From positions 2,604,001 through 2,668,000 of the forward strand of contig JANFAH010000002.1 of assembly GCA_024663395.1 (NCBI GenBank): a DNA stretch of 64,000 nucleotides, read 5' to 3'. The position numbers were made by a program, and so were the translations under genes. The notes beneath the pieces were generated by a model. That model saw nothing but the letters and a program-made list of their open reading frames with translations, ran no database searches and had not been told where the DNA came from. Shown piece after piece: positions 41,275 through 53,511 of this stretch (positions are counted from its first letter, which is position 1; each line of letters begins with the position of its first letter). Source of the DNA: Pisolithus tinctorius (lineage: Eukaryota; Basidiomycota; Agaricomycetes; Boletales; Pisolithaceae).

Positions 41275-42949
41275 CTACGCCTTTTCTCTGTCATACTCTG
41301 GAGGCACGTGTGAACGAAGAGCAATACTTGGCGCAGAGAAGTTGACTATCGTCACTGGGCGTTTCAGGAGGGGCGTCATTGAGCTAGCGTTCAGCGGCAA
41401 TTTGAACTTGGATGACCAGCGAGAGGACGACGTAGTAGTAGTACCAGATACGGTAGGGACGAATCCAGGTGCTTCGAAAGGGCGAAGCTCCATGCGGTAC
41501 TGTGGATTCATGGTTTGTAGACGTGCATATCAGAACATGAGATAAAAAGTGGAGGATTACAGATTACACTCACCCGTGTCGTAAACTTAGGAAACAAACA
41601 GCTCGGCTTCGACGACCTCTTCACCTCCACCTCGCCTTGCAAAACCCTTTTCCCCACCGCACCCTCTCCCGACGATCCATCCGCCGCTGGCCAAAACACG
41701 CCTTTTGAAACAGTCTCGAGGAAAAAGTTGTCCGTCCTTCGCTCAGAATCGTCCAGTTCCACCGTCGCGTCCGATCCCGTAGCGAGCGACCTGACAAGGA
41801 AAAGTCTGATCGCCGACGGAGAGGAGAGTGCACCAAGTGCTTGTGCGTCTGTACCTGTCAAGGTTAAGCAGACAGGTGCAAAAGTTCCACGGGCGTACGT
41901 CAACTGCGCGAATGGTTAGTGAAGAGCGGCGGGAGCCTGACTCCGAGACAAACTGGGTTGGCGAGAGCTAACTGTGGAGGCGTCGTAAGGATATCCGACG
42001 ACCGGGTGGGATAGAACGTACGGTGCACGTTACTTCGACTTGCCGTGAGTCGAATAGGGTTCCACGAACGTTGACGGAAGGTAAAACATGCCATCCTGCG
42101 GGGTCATCTAAAGGTCTGCTGTGAACGACAGCGGTCGGGTAAGTAATGCGTGTCGCATACCCTCGGGTCCAAGAAGGGGTAGATTCTCTTTGATAGCCTT
42201 CTGGAGCAATGGCGACGGCGGTTGGGCTCTTACCACAGGTACGTAGGCAAACGATGTTACAAGGCTACATAGCTTTGAACACGGTGCGTACACCATCAGC
42301 AAATAGACCTACGTCTTGTTGACGTTCAAACCCTTGCGTTTGATTGTGACGGTGAGTTTATAGTCGAGATATCCGGCAACGGCCTTTTCTGAGAATGTAG
42401 CGGGGAGAGGAAAGGTTTTCTTGACTTTTCCATCTAGTACCTCTACCTCGGAGGGGAGGGATATCAGGAACGGCCACGAATAAGTTCCTTTTTCGAATTT
42501 AGAAACTTTGGATCCGTCTGGTAGAAGGACTGAAGGATTCCATAGTTCGTTCTCAATTTTAAGAAACTCGTCCTCTTCCTGCCCGACGAAAGTTGTCCCA
42601 GCCGTGACCTAACACAACAGTTGAACAATCCAGGTCCCGGTACATGATCAACACTGCGCATTAGATGACTTCCACCTACCTTGATAGTGATAGCCTTGAT
42701 TGGCTCGGACTTGAGAACGTCCAAATCGACATGCCCGACGATCTTGTCACCCTGATAAAAACACGGCAGAGACGTTGGATTCGGTGACCGATTGAGGACG
42801 TGTAATGTCAACCACTTGTGGGCCTTGCTATCCTCTAATGATATAGAGTAAGTCGAGCCAGAACGGCTGTTACCGTTGCTAGCATTGCTGCTTGACGCCT
42901 GTGTTTGTGCTGCTCGTGAGTGGCGAGAGTATCCAGGAAGGTCCTCCAT
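41275..42949 (-). CDS. Alpha-arrestin-like protein
   Basis: Seven minus-strand exons: 42949-42680, 42608-42313, 42264-42161, 42107-42022, 41971-41954, 41903-41574 and 41499-41275, giving 442 residues. After a Ser/Asn-rich start (MEDLPGYSRHSRAAQ), LTLHVLNRSPNPTSLPCFYQ and DKIVGHVDLDVLKSEPIKAI match the arrestin N-terminal sandwich, followed by YSWPFLISLP, LDYKLTVTIKRKG and LANP/LTYARGTF. Alpha-arrestins in fungi link Rsp5-type ubiquitin ligase to membrane transporters. No PPxY motif was seen in the parts read except a possible PPEYDREKA at the C-terminus. The 18-bp fifth exon is unusually small; it is needed to keep the frame. An in-frame upstream start near 43054 is possible. Confidence 0.75.
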
Positions 42950-43316
42950 ATTTCCAAGATCAATCTTGAAAGGTCGGCACCCACCAACCAACAAGACGGC
43001 GATGGTAACTCTCCGCGAGGGTACGCACGGGAGTGCAGAACAGAGGGTACACACTTACATTTTAACGCGCCGTACCGGACGAGTTAGTCGAGATGACCAT
43101 GTGGTCGCAAATGCAACCGAGCAGCCTTGGGAATGCAATCCGGGCTAGTATGGACGATGCATCGTGAACACGTGGGCGGCCATACTACAACTGACCACCG
43201 AACGTCTTCTTCAAGAACATGCACGACTCCACTAGTGATCGATGATCGGCAAGTGGGTAAGATATAACTCCGGCGACGAGGTCGGCACGTGACCTCTCCC
43301 CTTGCCTTCCTCCAAA
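42950..43316. promoter_or_regulatory. Shared (divergent) promoter region of arrestin and NUP54/57 genes
   Basis: Only 367 bp separate the two start codons on opposite strands. No clear TATA box was seen. The region contains several CG-rich words but no motif I can name with confidence. Confidence 0.5.
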
Positions 43317-45173
43317 ATGTCCTTTGGCGGGTAAGTCATCGTCTCACTGGTCCGTACACGATGCTGATCTGCCCACAGCTCGGCCTTTGGGGCCAGCACG
43401 ACAGCGGCGCCCGGCAGCACGTCGATCTTTGGCCAATCGACCGCGTCGAAGCCAGCTGGATCGTTGTTTGGCTCAACTCAACCGACCACTTCGACGTTCA
43501 CTGGGTTCGGCCAGCCGCAACAACAACAGCAGCAGACTCAGCAGCCAGCACAGGGCATCTCGCTGTTTGGTGGTGGTCAGCAGCAGCAACAACCTACGAC
43601 GTCAATGTTTGGTCAACCAGCCAACACTCAGGCAGCTCCTGGAACATCACTGTTTGGTGGGACGACCCAGTCTCAGACGACACCTGGGACATCTTTGTTT
43701 GGTGGTACGACCCAGCAACCTCAACCTCAAGGTACTGGGACTTCATTGTTCGGTGGAATGACACCCCAACCCCAAAGTACGACCGGGACGTCGTTGTTTG
43801 GAGGTGCACAACAACAACAACAACAGCAGCAACAGCCTCAGGGAACAACTGGGACGTCTTTGTTCGGCACAACGCAGCAACAGCAGTCTCAGCCCACGGC
43901 AGGAACATCGCTGTTCGGTAACACAGCGCAGCCCAGCGCACCCACCCAACCAACAACTGGATTGTTCGGTGGCCAACAACCCGCCCAACAGGGTACAGGT
44001 CTTTTTGGCAACACTCTCCAACCACAGCCGACGCTACCAGCTCTTGGGACTGGTTCTACGACAACGGGGCCGTCGCTTTTCGGAGTCCAACAGTCGTGAG
44101 TTTCAATTCCGCTTTGCTGCATACTCAGTCACTGATAGCGTGCAGGATGAGGTTAGGGTTATGTGTTCTCTCAGATGTGATAGATAGCATTAATACACGC
44201 TTCTAGTATTTCTCCAGTGCAGCCCACTGGACAAGTACTCTTCTCGAGATCTACCAAGTTCAATGATCTTCCTGAGGATATAAAGAAAAGATTCGAAGCC
44301 CTCGAGTAAGTGCAGTTTTCAGAATGTTCCCGGAAAAATCTCATTCTAGATAGTGCACATATCCATGGTCGCATCCAGATCAGCAACGATCTCAAGCAAC
44401 GCAAGCTTGGTCAGGAACCCACCAAAGGTCAAGAACTCATTCGCGAAGTGCACAAGGTTGGGTCGATCTCGTTCGCGCTTCGTATAACAATCAAACAAAG
44501 TCGTTACAGGAACTGCTGAGTGTCACGTCCATGATACAAGCAGATGCCCAGTTCATCCGAGATCTCAAAGCTAAGACAGAACAAGCTGTTCAAGATACTG
44601 TTGCTGCAATTCGCATCGTAGATGGCTTCAAGAGCCCACAGCAACACACCGTCTACTTGAAGAACTATGCCTCGTTCCCGTTGGAGTGAGAATTTCCACT
44701 GGAGCTGATCCAGTCGTACTGATTGGACCCCGACCCCCAGGTTCTTCACTCGTATGAGCAAAGAGATGCAGGAACGCCTGCAGTGGTGTAAGAATACGAT
44801 CGAGGTATTTTCCTATCTCCCATTCAAGTCCACAAGCAATGATCAGGTCTCCTTAAGCAAATCGAACGAAAACTGTCCTCAACAGTAACTCAACAACAAA
44901 ATACCCCCCAAGGTTCGTCTGTCTGTCCGTTTTTCTTAGGACTGACGAGTGAATCTCTCTTTCACAGCCATCGCATCTGCACTGCAAGCCCAGCACGCCG
45001 TATTTGTGTCTCTTGCAGCCAAGACGGCGACGGTGGACGCTGAACTACAAAAGCTGAAGGCGCTGTATACACAACTATGGCGTGCGAGAACGGGGAGCGT
45101 GAGGGATCCTTTCAACGATCTCGATCGAGGAAACGGGAGTGATTTCGGGATGGAGTCACTGCAGGTAAAATGA
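43317..45173 (+). CDS. NUP57: Nucleoporin NUP54/Nup57 (central-channel FG nucleoporin)
   Basis: Eight exons: 43317-43330, 43379-44095, 44207-44305, 44354-44456, 44510-44685, 44741-44804, 44858-44912 and 44968-45173, giving 477 residues. Residues 3 to about 240 are an FG domain with repeated GTSLFGG and FGQ units separated by Gln/Thr/Pro runs. The C-terminal half matches the Nup54 coiled-coil region: FNDLPEDIKKRFEAL, DAHIHGRIQISNDLKQRK, ELLSVTSMIQADAQFI, LEFFTRMSKEMQERLQW, IEQIERKLSS. It forms the Nsp1-Nup49-Nup57 type channel complex of the nuclear pore. The seventh exon uses an AAG acceptor; the nearby CAG breaks the frame. Confidence 0.85.
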
Positions 45174-45426
45174 ACAGCTTATCTGTGGCCGTACAAGTTC
45201 TTCGGTCTGATGATGATTAGTTACGAGATTTTGGTAAATGACCACTCTATATATGTACATACACACCTCGAATGATTAGTGCCCCTGATGGCAGTGAGTT
45301 TTGACACGTTCAAGGCACAGCTTGTGCATCCAGGCGCGCCTTGAACCGGTGAATGATTGGCTTTGATCGTGTGCTGTGGGATTCGTATTAGTACTATACT
45401 GCAGGTTTAGAGGGTGATTGTCGACT

Positions 45427-46686
45427 ATGGCATTCCAGCAGGACGTCGTCAGCGGTGAGCAGTACCGCTATGCGCTCACCAACTTCGTGAGTACTATCCC
45501 ATCCTACTTCTACCACATCGCAGCATCGTTGGACGAAGTCGCGGTTCTTATACAGGATGAACTGACACCCTTGACAGCGTATAGCGCACGAAAAGGTCGA
45601 GGAACAACGACGCCAGCTCGAGGAGCAGGAACGACAGATCGGGTTGCTCCGTGCGCGGATCGCGTTGTTGGAGGGTACTGCGAAGGGGCCGCAGGATATG
45701 GCTACGAAGCAGGGAGGAACATCGGTGGATGACTTTTCGATCAAGGTGTGTGGTCCTTGAAGGCGTACGCACGATGCCACCGCTCACTGTGGGACCTTCC
45801 TTATACTATGCATCTGGCGTAATGCCGATCGCGGTCTTTCGACACTCAGAACGCTGCCTCTCAGCTGGAAAGACTGATTAACAGGTGGGCAGCGGAGGTC
45901 GTAAGATCCCCGCCTGCTAGCCTGGACAGTATCTATGCCGCCGCCATCTCAGATATCACTGGCAACAACGAACCGCTGCCTCCTGGTGCAAGCGCCGTAC
46001 AGGTACAGAACATCTTGCGACATGTCATGTCCGAAATGATCAGTGCCGAGGTCATTAACTGTCTGATCGTGACGAATTCGGGCGAGGCAAACGTGCAGTT
46101 GACGCGTATACATGAACACTTGTTCTCTCGTGAGTGTGTTTGTGTTCAAGACAGTCGCACCATGCGATCGATCTCGCTTTAACTCACTATTGAAACAGGA
46201 AATCCAATGGTCGCAGCCGTCTGGCGTCGTCAGACCTTTTCAGCGGCAGTCGATTCCTGTGATACAAGCATGGCACACAGCATCTTCGACGATCAAATGC
46301 CATCTCTGGTCAGGACACTCGGTGCATCCATGAAGGGCGCCCTCAGCATCTTCGATGCCGCGTACAACTTTTCGCGAATGTTACATGGCGCCAATGCCAG
46401 CGGATCGTCTGCAGATGCGTTCTACCGATCGTTCGTGCCGGAAGTCGGGAGTGCGCTGTTACCACGCCAGATAGAGCTCATACGGCGGTGCTTGAAGAGT
46501 GAGCAGGGAGAAGTTGATCGAGTGGGGGCGACTATTTTTCCCGGACTGGTCAAGGTGGGAAAGGCGGCCACAGCAAGCGGTGAACAGAACCAAGACAGCA
46601 TGCAAACTATTGTCAGGCGTGCACAGGTTATTTGCGAATGTGCACTGTTGGCCAGTGTTGTCGGCGTCGCACCACTCCAGCATTAG
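45427..46686 (+). CDS. Conserved basidiomycete protein with N-terminal coiled coil, function unknown
   Basis: Four exons (45427-45486, 45578-45745, 45850-46129, 46199-46686) give 331 residues; introns are GT-AG. Residues 20-52 form a charged heptad stretch (HEKVEEQRRQLEEQERQI) likely to be a coiled coil. The rest is helical, with LERLINRWAAEVVRSPPAS, NILRHVMSEMISAEVINCL and MVAAVWRRQTFSAAV. Similar proteins exist as hypotheticals in mushrooms, by memory only. There is no enzyme motif, signal peptide or membrane segment. It is transcribed in the same direction as NUP57, about 250 bp downstream. Confidence 0.65.
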
Positions 46687-48783
46687 TAGGATGAATGAGG
46701 CCTTGAAGCGGGTAGGAGTGGACGGGCTTCCGTTCACGTGGAATGTTACTTGCATCTTTGATCGATCAGGCAAGATTTAGAGCGGGTTCCCGCTTCCATT
46801 GCTTGGCTGTCGCGGAGGTTCGACGCTTCTGTACCCTTGCCAAGATGTCAAAGACTGTACATATCCTTAATCCACAACATATTTACCTGATGTATTCATC
46901 CAGTATCACATCTTGCCACAGCGGCAGATATTTGTTGAGCCGCGCTTTATGTGTAACCACACTGGCATACTTGAAGTTCCTGATAAACGGGGCGGAGGAT
47001 TTAGTACCAGTAGGAGGATGAGGAGTGAACGCCTGCGCGAACCCGCGCCCGGGATAAAAACATTAGTTTGTGGATTCAAGTCGGCTGTGTCTGCCAGGTC
47101 TGTGTGTGATCTTGGTCATACGTGTGGCTCTGGACTATTTTAAGACTGTTATTCGACGCCAAACTCCAGACTTTAACGGCCGATCCATAGAAACCTTCAG
47201 AAGACTTGAGGAACCTTGCATCTTGCCGTCTGCGCCATTGCACGATTTGATAATGCATAACACGTGGACGACGAGCCGACTCTACGCAGTATTTCGCGTC
47301 GCAACCAATCATGTCGCAGTGTGCTAGATCTGTAATCAACATGCCTGCCAGCTACTTACGGGTAAAGGTCTGATGAAAGTATCAACCCACGGGACTCCGT
47401 TTGGGGTTATCAAGCCCAAGGATATTGATGCGCCACCCACGAATTTGTATGTCTGGAAAGTAGTAGGGACGCTCATGAACGAATTAACTCTAATCAAGAT
47501 CAGGGGACAGATAACCAAGACATGAAAGCATCGATAAGAGTGTCGTACGCCATTCCAAGTTTGCCTTCGAGAAGACGACAGATAACGCGAGCGAAGGTAG
47601 TGGCGTCGCCACGGAAGATATCTCGCTATCAAGACCGTATCACGGGAAAACTCCGTGATCCAGACTTGATCGTGTGACTCTTCCTACGTGGAAGTCGCTG
47701 GGGTGCGGCCCAAAAGTGCATCACCGGTTTGGCAATCGTAGTCGAGGAATGCGCCTGGCAGGGTGCTGCACGCTATCTTGTGGAGTGGTCGTCGTCATTT
47801 CGGAAGGCAAATGTGATGATACGGAGACGTGACAACAATGCGTGCGTCGATTGTGGCTTGGAGTCATCTGCTCTTGTCATTCAATCGTTGAGTAGATTCG
47901 GAAAGTGGAAAGGCGACACTAATTTGTATGGTTGGTTGTTGGGGTACGCAATATGGAAATTGTCATCTACGAACCTTGCACCTGCGCGATGCGGTGTACC
48001 TATCTCTGATGAAATGATGAGTTGTAAGGGTGGTGTCCATGCCGAAGCCATTCCGTTATCTCATGAGTCATGGTAGCAAAAGCTAATAGCTTGAGCTGAA
48101 ACCTAGAATAAGCGCAGACACGGCAAGCAGCGAGTCTCATACATACCCGTCAACTACCGGACATCGAAAGTCATAAACTTCGAGTTTGGGTGCATAACTT
48201 GACGGTGACAGTATTGCGCTAATAGACAGTTATGTCTCAACTTGATGTCTCACGCGCGCACGGCCGGAGCTTATATACGGTGGTGCTGACCACAGTGAGT
48301 TTCGTGCCGAAGAATTTGCTGGTCAGAAAAGTCGTTGGAGTCTTCCTGAAAGCGGCAAGCCATCACAGCGTCCGATGCAGAAGTGATGATATCTCCACTC
48401 TACTCCCAGAAATGTGTTACCTGTACTGCGGATTTGATCTGAGTTGTGCCAAGAAGCGGGATTGCAGCGACTGCAGCGCGGGCATCGTCAGCCGTCGTAT
48501 ACATTTGCAATCATGTCACTATTCCAGGGCAGTCAGATTTGAAAGGAAAGTGCGGGGTTCGGAAAAACCAATCATACGAGAGAAACTTGTACAACCACTC
48601 GATTGGAAATGACATGAAGCGTCTTACGCTGGTACTTGTAATATGCCAAGAGTGGTTGACGTCCTACGGTTGTATTAGTAGCATCGCGGAGGGACGAGAG
48701 GTTATTAGCGATACTTCCAAACCAGGCAGTGACACCGTGCCACGTGCTGTGGGGAACAGTCCGGGGATTGCCAGGGGCGGGGT
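46687..48783. other. Long intergenic stretch without an identified gene
   Basis: There are only scattered short frames. A + frame at 47729-48076 and a minus-strand stretch near 47,520-47,630 (RDIFRGDATTFARVICRLL, then GKLGMAYDTLIDAFMSW) look mildly protein-like. I could not build a supported exon chain or identify a family. It may hold a decayed gene or a lineage-specific one. Confidence 0.35.
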
Positions 48784-48789
48784 TATAAA
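48784..48789 (+). promoter_or_regulatory. TATA box
   Basis: TATAAA in GGTTATAAAGC, 59 bp upstream of the ATG at 48848 and followed by a pyrimidine-rich stretch (TTTTCTTTTCTCTCTCT), the usual fungal core-promoter layout. Confidence 0.6.
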
Positions 48790-48847
48790 GCACTCTGGAT
48801 TTGACTCATCAGCGTTGCCCAACTCTTTTCTTTTCTCTCTCTCTACG

Positions 48848-49570
48848 ATGAACCCTGCAGAGGCGAACAAGGACAACGGCGTCAGACACTCCAAGCCCAT
48901 CCCAATCGTCACCCACCACCTCCGCCACCGCTCGCTCTCGGCGGCCTCCGATTCCTCTCCCTCTCCGGCATCCCCTCCCTCTGTCCAGACCCCATCCCCT
49001 GGCAGATCCCAGCCGCTCTCCCCGTCGAGCGCCCCCATTTTCCCGTTCTTGTCCCACTCTCCTGCCAAGGCATCTGCAACCTTTCCGTTCCGTGGCTTCG
49101 GACCCCCTGTCTTTGAGGGTACGCTCAATCAACCATTGCCTTCCCCACATCTCATGGCAACTCTAGACGAGGCCATGGAGAAAACGCCAGGTGCTGATCA
49201 TGCCCGTCGTTCTAGCATCAGCGGGGTGTTCGCACAGAAACCTGCTGTAGCTGAGGTGGTGCAACACGAGCGAGGCGTGAATATCTTGAGGCGTCTGTCT
49301 TTTGGCAGTGCAAAGGTACGCCCTTATCAGCTCGAGTATACATTTAGATTTACAATTTCGTAGAACCCAGCCGCACCCTCTACCAGCCCTCCCCAGCCCG
49401 CACCTCCGCCTAATACCGCCGTATCTACATCCCCTGTCATTCCCACTTCCTCGTTTGCGGGAAGGAAGCCGAAGCGGTCAGCGACGGTCACGGAATCCGG
49501 AAGACCTCGCCGTGCACCCTCTCCTATGGGCGAACGTATTCTAAAAGGCCATTTCGACAGCTTCATCTAG
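48848..49570 (+). CDS. Small Ser/Pro-rich basidiomycete protein, function unknown
   Basis: Two exons (48848-49315, 49364-49570; 48-bp intron) give 224 residues, mostly low-complexity Ser, Pro and Ala. Ordered-looking patches are FPFRGFGPPVFEGTLNQ, the RRLSFG site (a possible kinase site), the basic GRKPKRSATV, and the C-terminal PSPMGERILKGHFDSFI, which I recall as a conserved ending in mushroom hypotheticals. RRSS, RRLS and KRSAT suggest a phosphorylated, largely disordered regulator, but that is inference. It has a good TATA box 59 bp upstream. Confidence 0.65.
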
Positions 49571-50123
49571 AAGCATCCCCTCCTTTGATCGGTACCCACT
49601 TGTTACCTTGGACTACCCGTTCCTCCACCCGCGAACTCATAAGGCATCATACTCACCATACTCACTGAAACAATTCTGATTACCACAAGTATTCTATGAT
49701 GTTATCGCCGCCCACGATCCCATTCACAATATACGGGAGCAACCCTCTCGGTGGGCGGCTAATACACTGACACGTCTGTTATTTCGTGCATTCCGCCTCC
49801 CTCCGTTTCCCATTATCATGCCACGCGCATTGTATTCTTATCTGCGGTTCCACGCCGCCCTTTTCAATCGGTGTTGTCGGGCAGCTCAATTCTCGTTGCT
49901 ATCTTGTATACTAAGTGCTCGTAGGGATACATTTTTATGTGCTTTTCGTTTTCCTCCTTGGAGCAATCAATATATTTATCACGTCTCCTCATTCTGCGAA
50001 TCTGTGAAGCCCTCCCAAAACCAGGAGATAAATCGTCTGTTATAGGACGTCTACATTCTAAGATGAACCTATTATTGTAGAACTTCCCATCGACAACTCG
50101 ACGAAATCGTTCTTCGGGGCCGT
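49571..50123. other. Convergent 3' intergenic region
   Basis: It lies between the stops of the 48848 gene and the F-box gene, which point toward each other. There is no ORF of note, and several AT-rich stretches could be polyadenylation regions. Confidence 0.45.
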
Positions 50124-51963
50124 TTAAGACACCCGCTTGTACTTATTGTACGTAGCAGCGGAGACACCGACATCCACCTCCCCAGCACACAACTCGCTCA
50201 GCCGCTCCTCCAGTGCCGGATCGGGGTGCGCCTTGACAGGCGACACACAGTAGCTCCTGTACCACTCCCACCAGATCGTCCAATGGATCCATTTGAGCTG
50301 GAGAACCTTGCTATCTCGCGTGCGCAGGACAGTACGGGACTTAACCATGCGCGTGAACGCCTCCTCGAACGTGAGCCCAGAGTCGTCGACCTTGTATGTG
50401 AGCGCATCAATGGATTCACAACTGAGTGAGAGCGCCTTGAGCCATGGCGCGAGTGGAAGACAGGCTCGATCCTGCTGGGAGCTCGACGAGGGCGAGGTAG
50501 GCAAAGATGATGGATATTCGGAGGGATCATAGATCATGTCTTTGATGATCTCGCCCAGGACAACGTGTGTCCGGGCCCCGTGGAGCTTGAGGAGCACGAG
50601 CGAAGGACACCGCTCCACGATCTCGCGAAGCTGCGACCCAATGATATTGATCGCGTGAAGGGTAAAATGGTTGATGCTGCACTTGGAGCGGGAAAGGAGA
50701 GCCAGGAAGGAGTCATGACACCACGCCGTCGTCATGCTGCTGCAATCCCAGACACGTGTAAGCATCTGGAAGTCCCGCAAGTGCGGGAGTACGAGGCCGT
50801 CCATAAAATGATCGATGCATTCCTCATGGTTCGTGATCGTGACGAGAACAAGAGTGCTGAGGCAGGGCATCGTAATGCGATCCAGCGTGTCGTCCCATTT
50901 CCCTTCCGCTCGGTATTGCGATATCTCAACGTGGAGATATGACAAGTGGGGTGCGCATGAGAGGATCTGGAGGAGTTCAGTGACATCCGTAGTACGGTAG
51001 CCACCACGCAAGGTCAGATGGGTAAGCTGCGTCCACGGCAGTGTTCTGTGACTGTCGGGCATGGCACCAGCAGGGACTTGGAGTTCACGCAGCCGTGGCA
51101 TCAGCTCCGGTTTGAACGGCGCCCAGGGAGTGAATTGAGGTGATATTTCGAGTTCCTCTAGGTTAGGGAAGTGACAGCGCACCAGAGCATCAAAGTATTC
51201 CCAATCGGGATCGTATGCAGGAAAGTGAATGAAGATGGCTTTCCATCTATCAGAATGTTCAGCAATGACTTCGGTGAGCTGCCGGAGGAACGACACGGGG
51301 ATGTCGTCTGTCAGGAAGTCATTCCACAGCCAAAGTGATATCGGGAACGGTCGCGAGCGTTCCAGCCAAGCCTGCAGGATCTCTTCTTGTTTCACAAAGG
51401 AGCCACTGGTAGGCAGTCTGAGGTAGAGTGTAGTCCACAGACGAGGGATCGCGAGAGAAAGAGCACGCCAGCTACGGCATACGCTTCCCAATAGGAGTGG
51501 CGCTCGCTTGCTGGGTTCCGCGTGGGGCCCACGAGCGCCAATATCTCCACAAAACTCAAATATTCTCGCCATGATCTCGGGCGGCATCCGTCTAATGGGT
51601 GAGAGGAGTGCACCAAGATCCTCTACGTAAGAAATGAGCTCTCGTTTTCTCCGTTGGTAGTCTGCAAGACGAGCCTGCAAGTCGTTTATGTCGTTCTCTA
51701 CTGCCGCCAACTCTGCTTTCGGGTCGCGGAGTAGCGAGCGTACCTCCTCCCGTTGGTTGTCAGGTGGGGCACCGTTGGTCTGGAGTAAGCGCAATATCAA
51801 CGACTAGATGATAGGCAAGCGCGATAAATCTCGGCCGATGCACAAGCAAATAGCTATGAACGCAACATACCGGCGGCAGGTCCTTCACCTCACCATATCG
51901 CTCGAGCTTGTCCACATATAAAGGTATGCCCGTCTCTTTGAGAGTCCCAGCCTCTGCAGCCAT
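50124..51963 (-). CDS. F-box protein with N-terminal coiled coil
   Basis: Two minus-strand exons (51963-51871 and 51803-50124) give 590 residues; a 67-bp GT-AG intron joins DLPP to SLILRLLQ. Residues of about 60-95 form a coiled coil (AVENDINDLQARLADYQRRK). The F-box follows at about 98-157 (LLSPIRRMPPEIMARIFEFC, LLLGSVCRSWRALSLAIP, LWTTL). The remainder has leucine-rich repeat character (FPNLEELEIS, LTHLTLRGG, LSYLHVE). This architecture is strongly expanded in mushrooms. F-box proteins are substrate adaptors of SCF ubiquitin ligases, binding Skp1 through the F-box. The substrate is unknown. Confidence 0.82.
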
Positions 51964-52570
51964 GATGGAGATGTCAACGATGATGTGATGGGTGGTAGCA
52001 GGAAGTCGAGGTGTATGGTACTGCTGTAAGACGTGTCTGATCGCAGGGCGAACTCGTGCTGCGTTTTATCGAAAAACGCACCCTGCAGCATGGCAGGGCG
52101 AGAAGGGCTTCTGTGCGGCTCGGCTGGTGAGCAATACAACGTTGAGGCAACGTTGTTTTGCACGAGCGGGACCAACGGTCTGCATCCGCATTTTTTTTTC
52201 CTGCTTGCTCGCCTCCTCCTCGCGGACCTCAAAAATATATATTACGCTCTTACAATCCTAAGTAATAATACAAAGCATGTGGATCATCTACACAAGCAGG
52301 GTAATATCGTTGGCTTAAATGGTTTACACTGCCCGTCATGGAGCGCCACGTTGCTAGTTCCAACTGACAAAGTGAAGTATGAAGAGATGCTCTCGTGTGG
52401 TGCTGGTTCCGGGCATTCACGGCACGAGCAATGGAATATGGCCAAGCTTGGTAACTTCACTAGCGCTTTGTCGAGTGCCACGGAGGAGCCACGGGTGGGC
52501 TCAGGGTCTGCATCGTGGCCGTGCCACGGCCAAGTACTGCCCGGATGCATGGGTGCACTTTTCGGAAGCT
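51964..52570. other. Intergenic region upstream of the F-box gene
   Basis: It contains the F-box gene promoter and the 3' flank of CTF8. A T-rich run (ATTTTTTTTTCC near 52,190) and a TATATAT stretch near 52,235 are present. No gene was found. Confidence 0.4.
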
Positions 52571-53085
52571 CTACGCCCTCCGTGATGATGGTGCTTTGCT
52601 GGCCGGCTTGCCGGTGGCGATGGGCATGGGCCGTTTGGAGAACACCATTTTCTTCTTCACTACGGCTATCACATCCCACTTCGTCCCCACTCCAACTTCT
52701 TCCTGACTCTCGGAGCTAGTGGATTCGCCACCGACAGGGGCGGACGCTTGTTTGTGTAAAACGCCCAAGGGTTTCGCCAGATTGACCACCTTTCCTTCTA
52801 GTAAGTGGTATCCGATAGTTAGGGTGGGTTTGTTCTGCGAAATGGTAGCCCGGATCGTCAGTAAGAGCTTATATCCACTGAAAGCACTCAGTCTACACAC
52901 ACCATATCAGTCGTATTTAATGTTCCGATTAGTTGGCCATCCTTGTCTTCCTTCTCGGTGCCCTCGACATCAAGGGTACCCTGCAGCTCAATCAGAAAGA
53001 GCTCGTCGTGGCCAAGCGTGACAAGCTGGGGAGGCAGTTTTGTAGAGAATTGACTCGATCGGGAAATGGTGACTGGGATAATCAT
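52571..53085 (-). CDS. CTF8: Chromosome transmission fidelity protein 8 (Ctf18-RFC subunit)
   Basis: Two minus-strand exons (53085-52903 and 52834-52571) give 148 residues, near the usual size of Ctf8 (about 120-150). The start is MIIPVTISRSSQ. Family signatures are LGHDELFLIELQGTL and DGQLIGTL in exon 1, then TLTIGYHLLEGKVVNLAKP, and DVIAVVKKKMVFSKRPMPI near the C-terminus. The intron is 68 bp with GT-AG ends (GTGTGT...CGCAG). Ctf8 with Dcc1 joins the Ctf18-RFC clamp loader, which loads PCNA and supports sister-chromatid cohesion. It lies between the F-box and ATG15 genes, all on the minus strand. Confidence 0.85.
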
Positions 53086-53511
53086 GTCTGAGATCTGAAC
53101 TCCCCAACTCAGAAATGCCTCGTTCTAGGCAGGTCTACTGCAGGCTTGGACCTTGCTGTACACGTGCAGGTGAGTGTGCGTGTTTCAATAAATTGTGATG
53201 AAGACGATGGCACTGCGGCGTGGGTGACAGTCTGAAATGTTATATCCGAGGGTTGAAGACAAAAGTTAAGAGTACGAGTACCACTTGTTGCAGATTTCAC
53301 CTCTTCTCAGTCACCATTCCTTTGCGTTCGTACGTATAAATTCAGCAATTTAGATCTATTCTATCAGTTTATCACACCTCGATTATCACATGTAGATGCA
53401 TTACTTGTGAGTTATGACTGCTTCTTCACGTACTCGGATGACCTGTGTACGTCTAGCCCTCAGTGGTATACCCAGGCCTTCGACGCCACCACACTGCAAG
53501 CCTCCTCAGCT

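Noticed and set aside
47336..48076. Patatin-like or other enzyme fragment suggested by RDIFRGDATTFARVICRLL and nearby frames
   Set aside because: No catalytic motif and no consistent exon chain. The resemblance was too weak to annotate.
48232..48612. 126-codon + strand ORF upstream of the 48848 gene
   Set aside because: Its composition is random-looking, and it overlaps the promoter and TATA region of the next gene.
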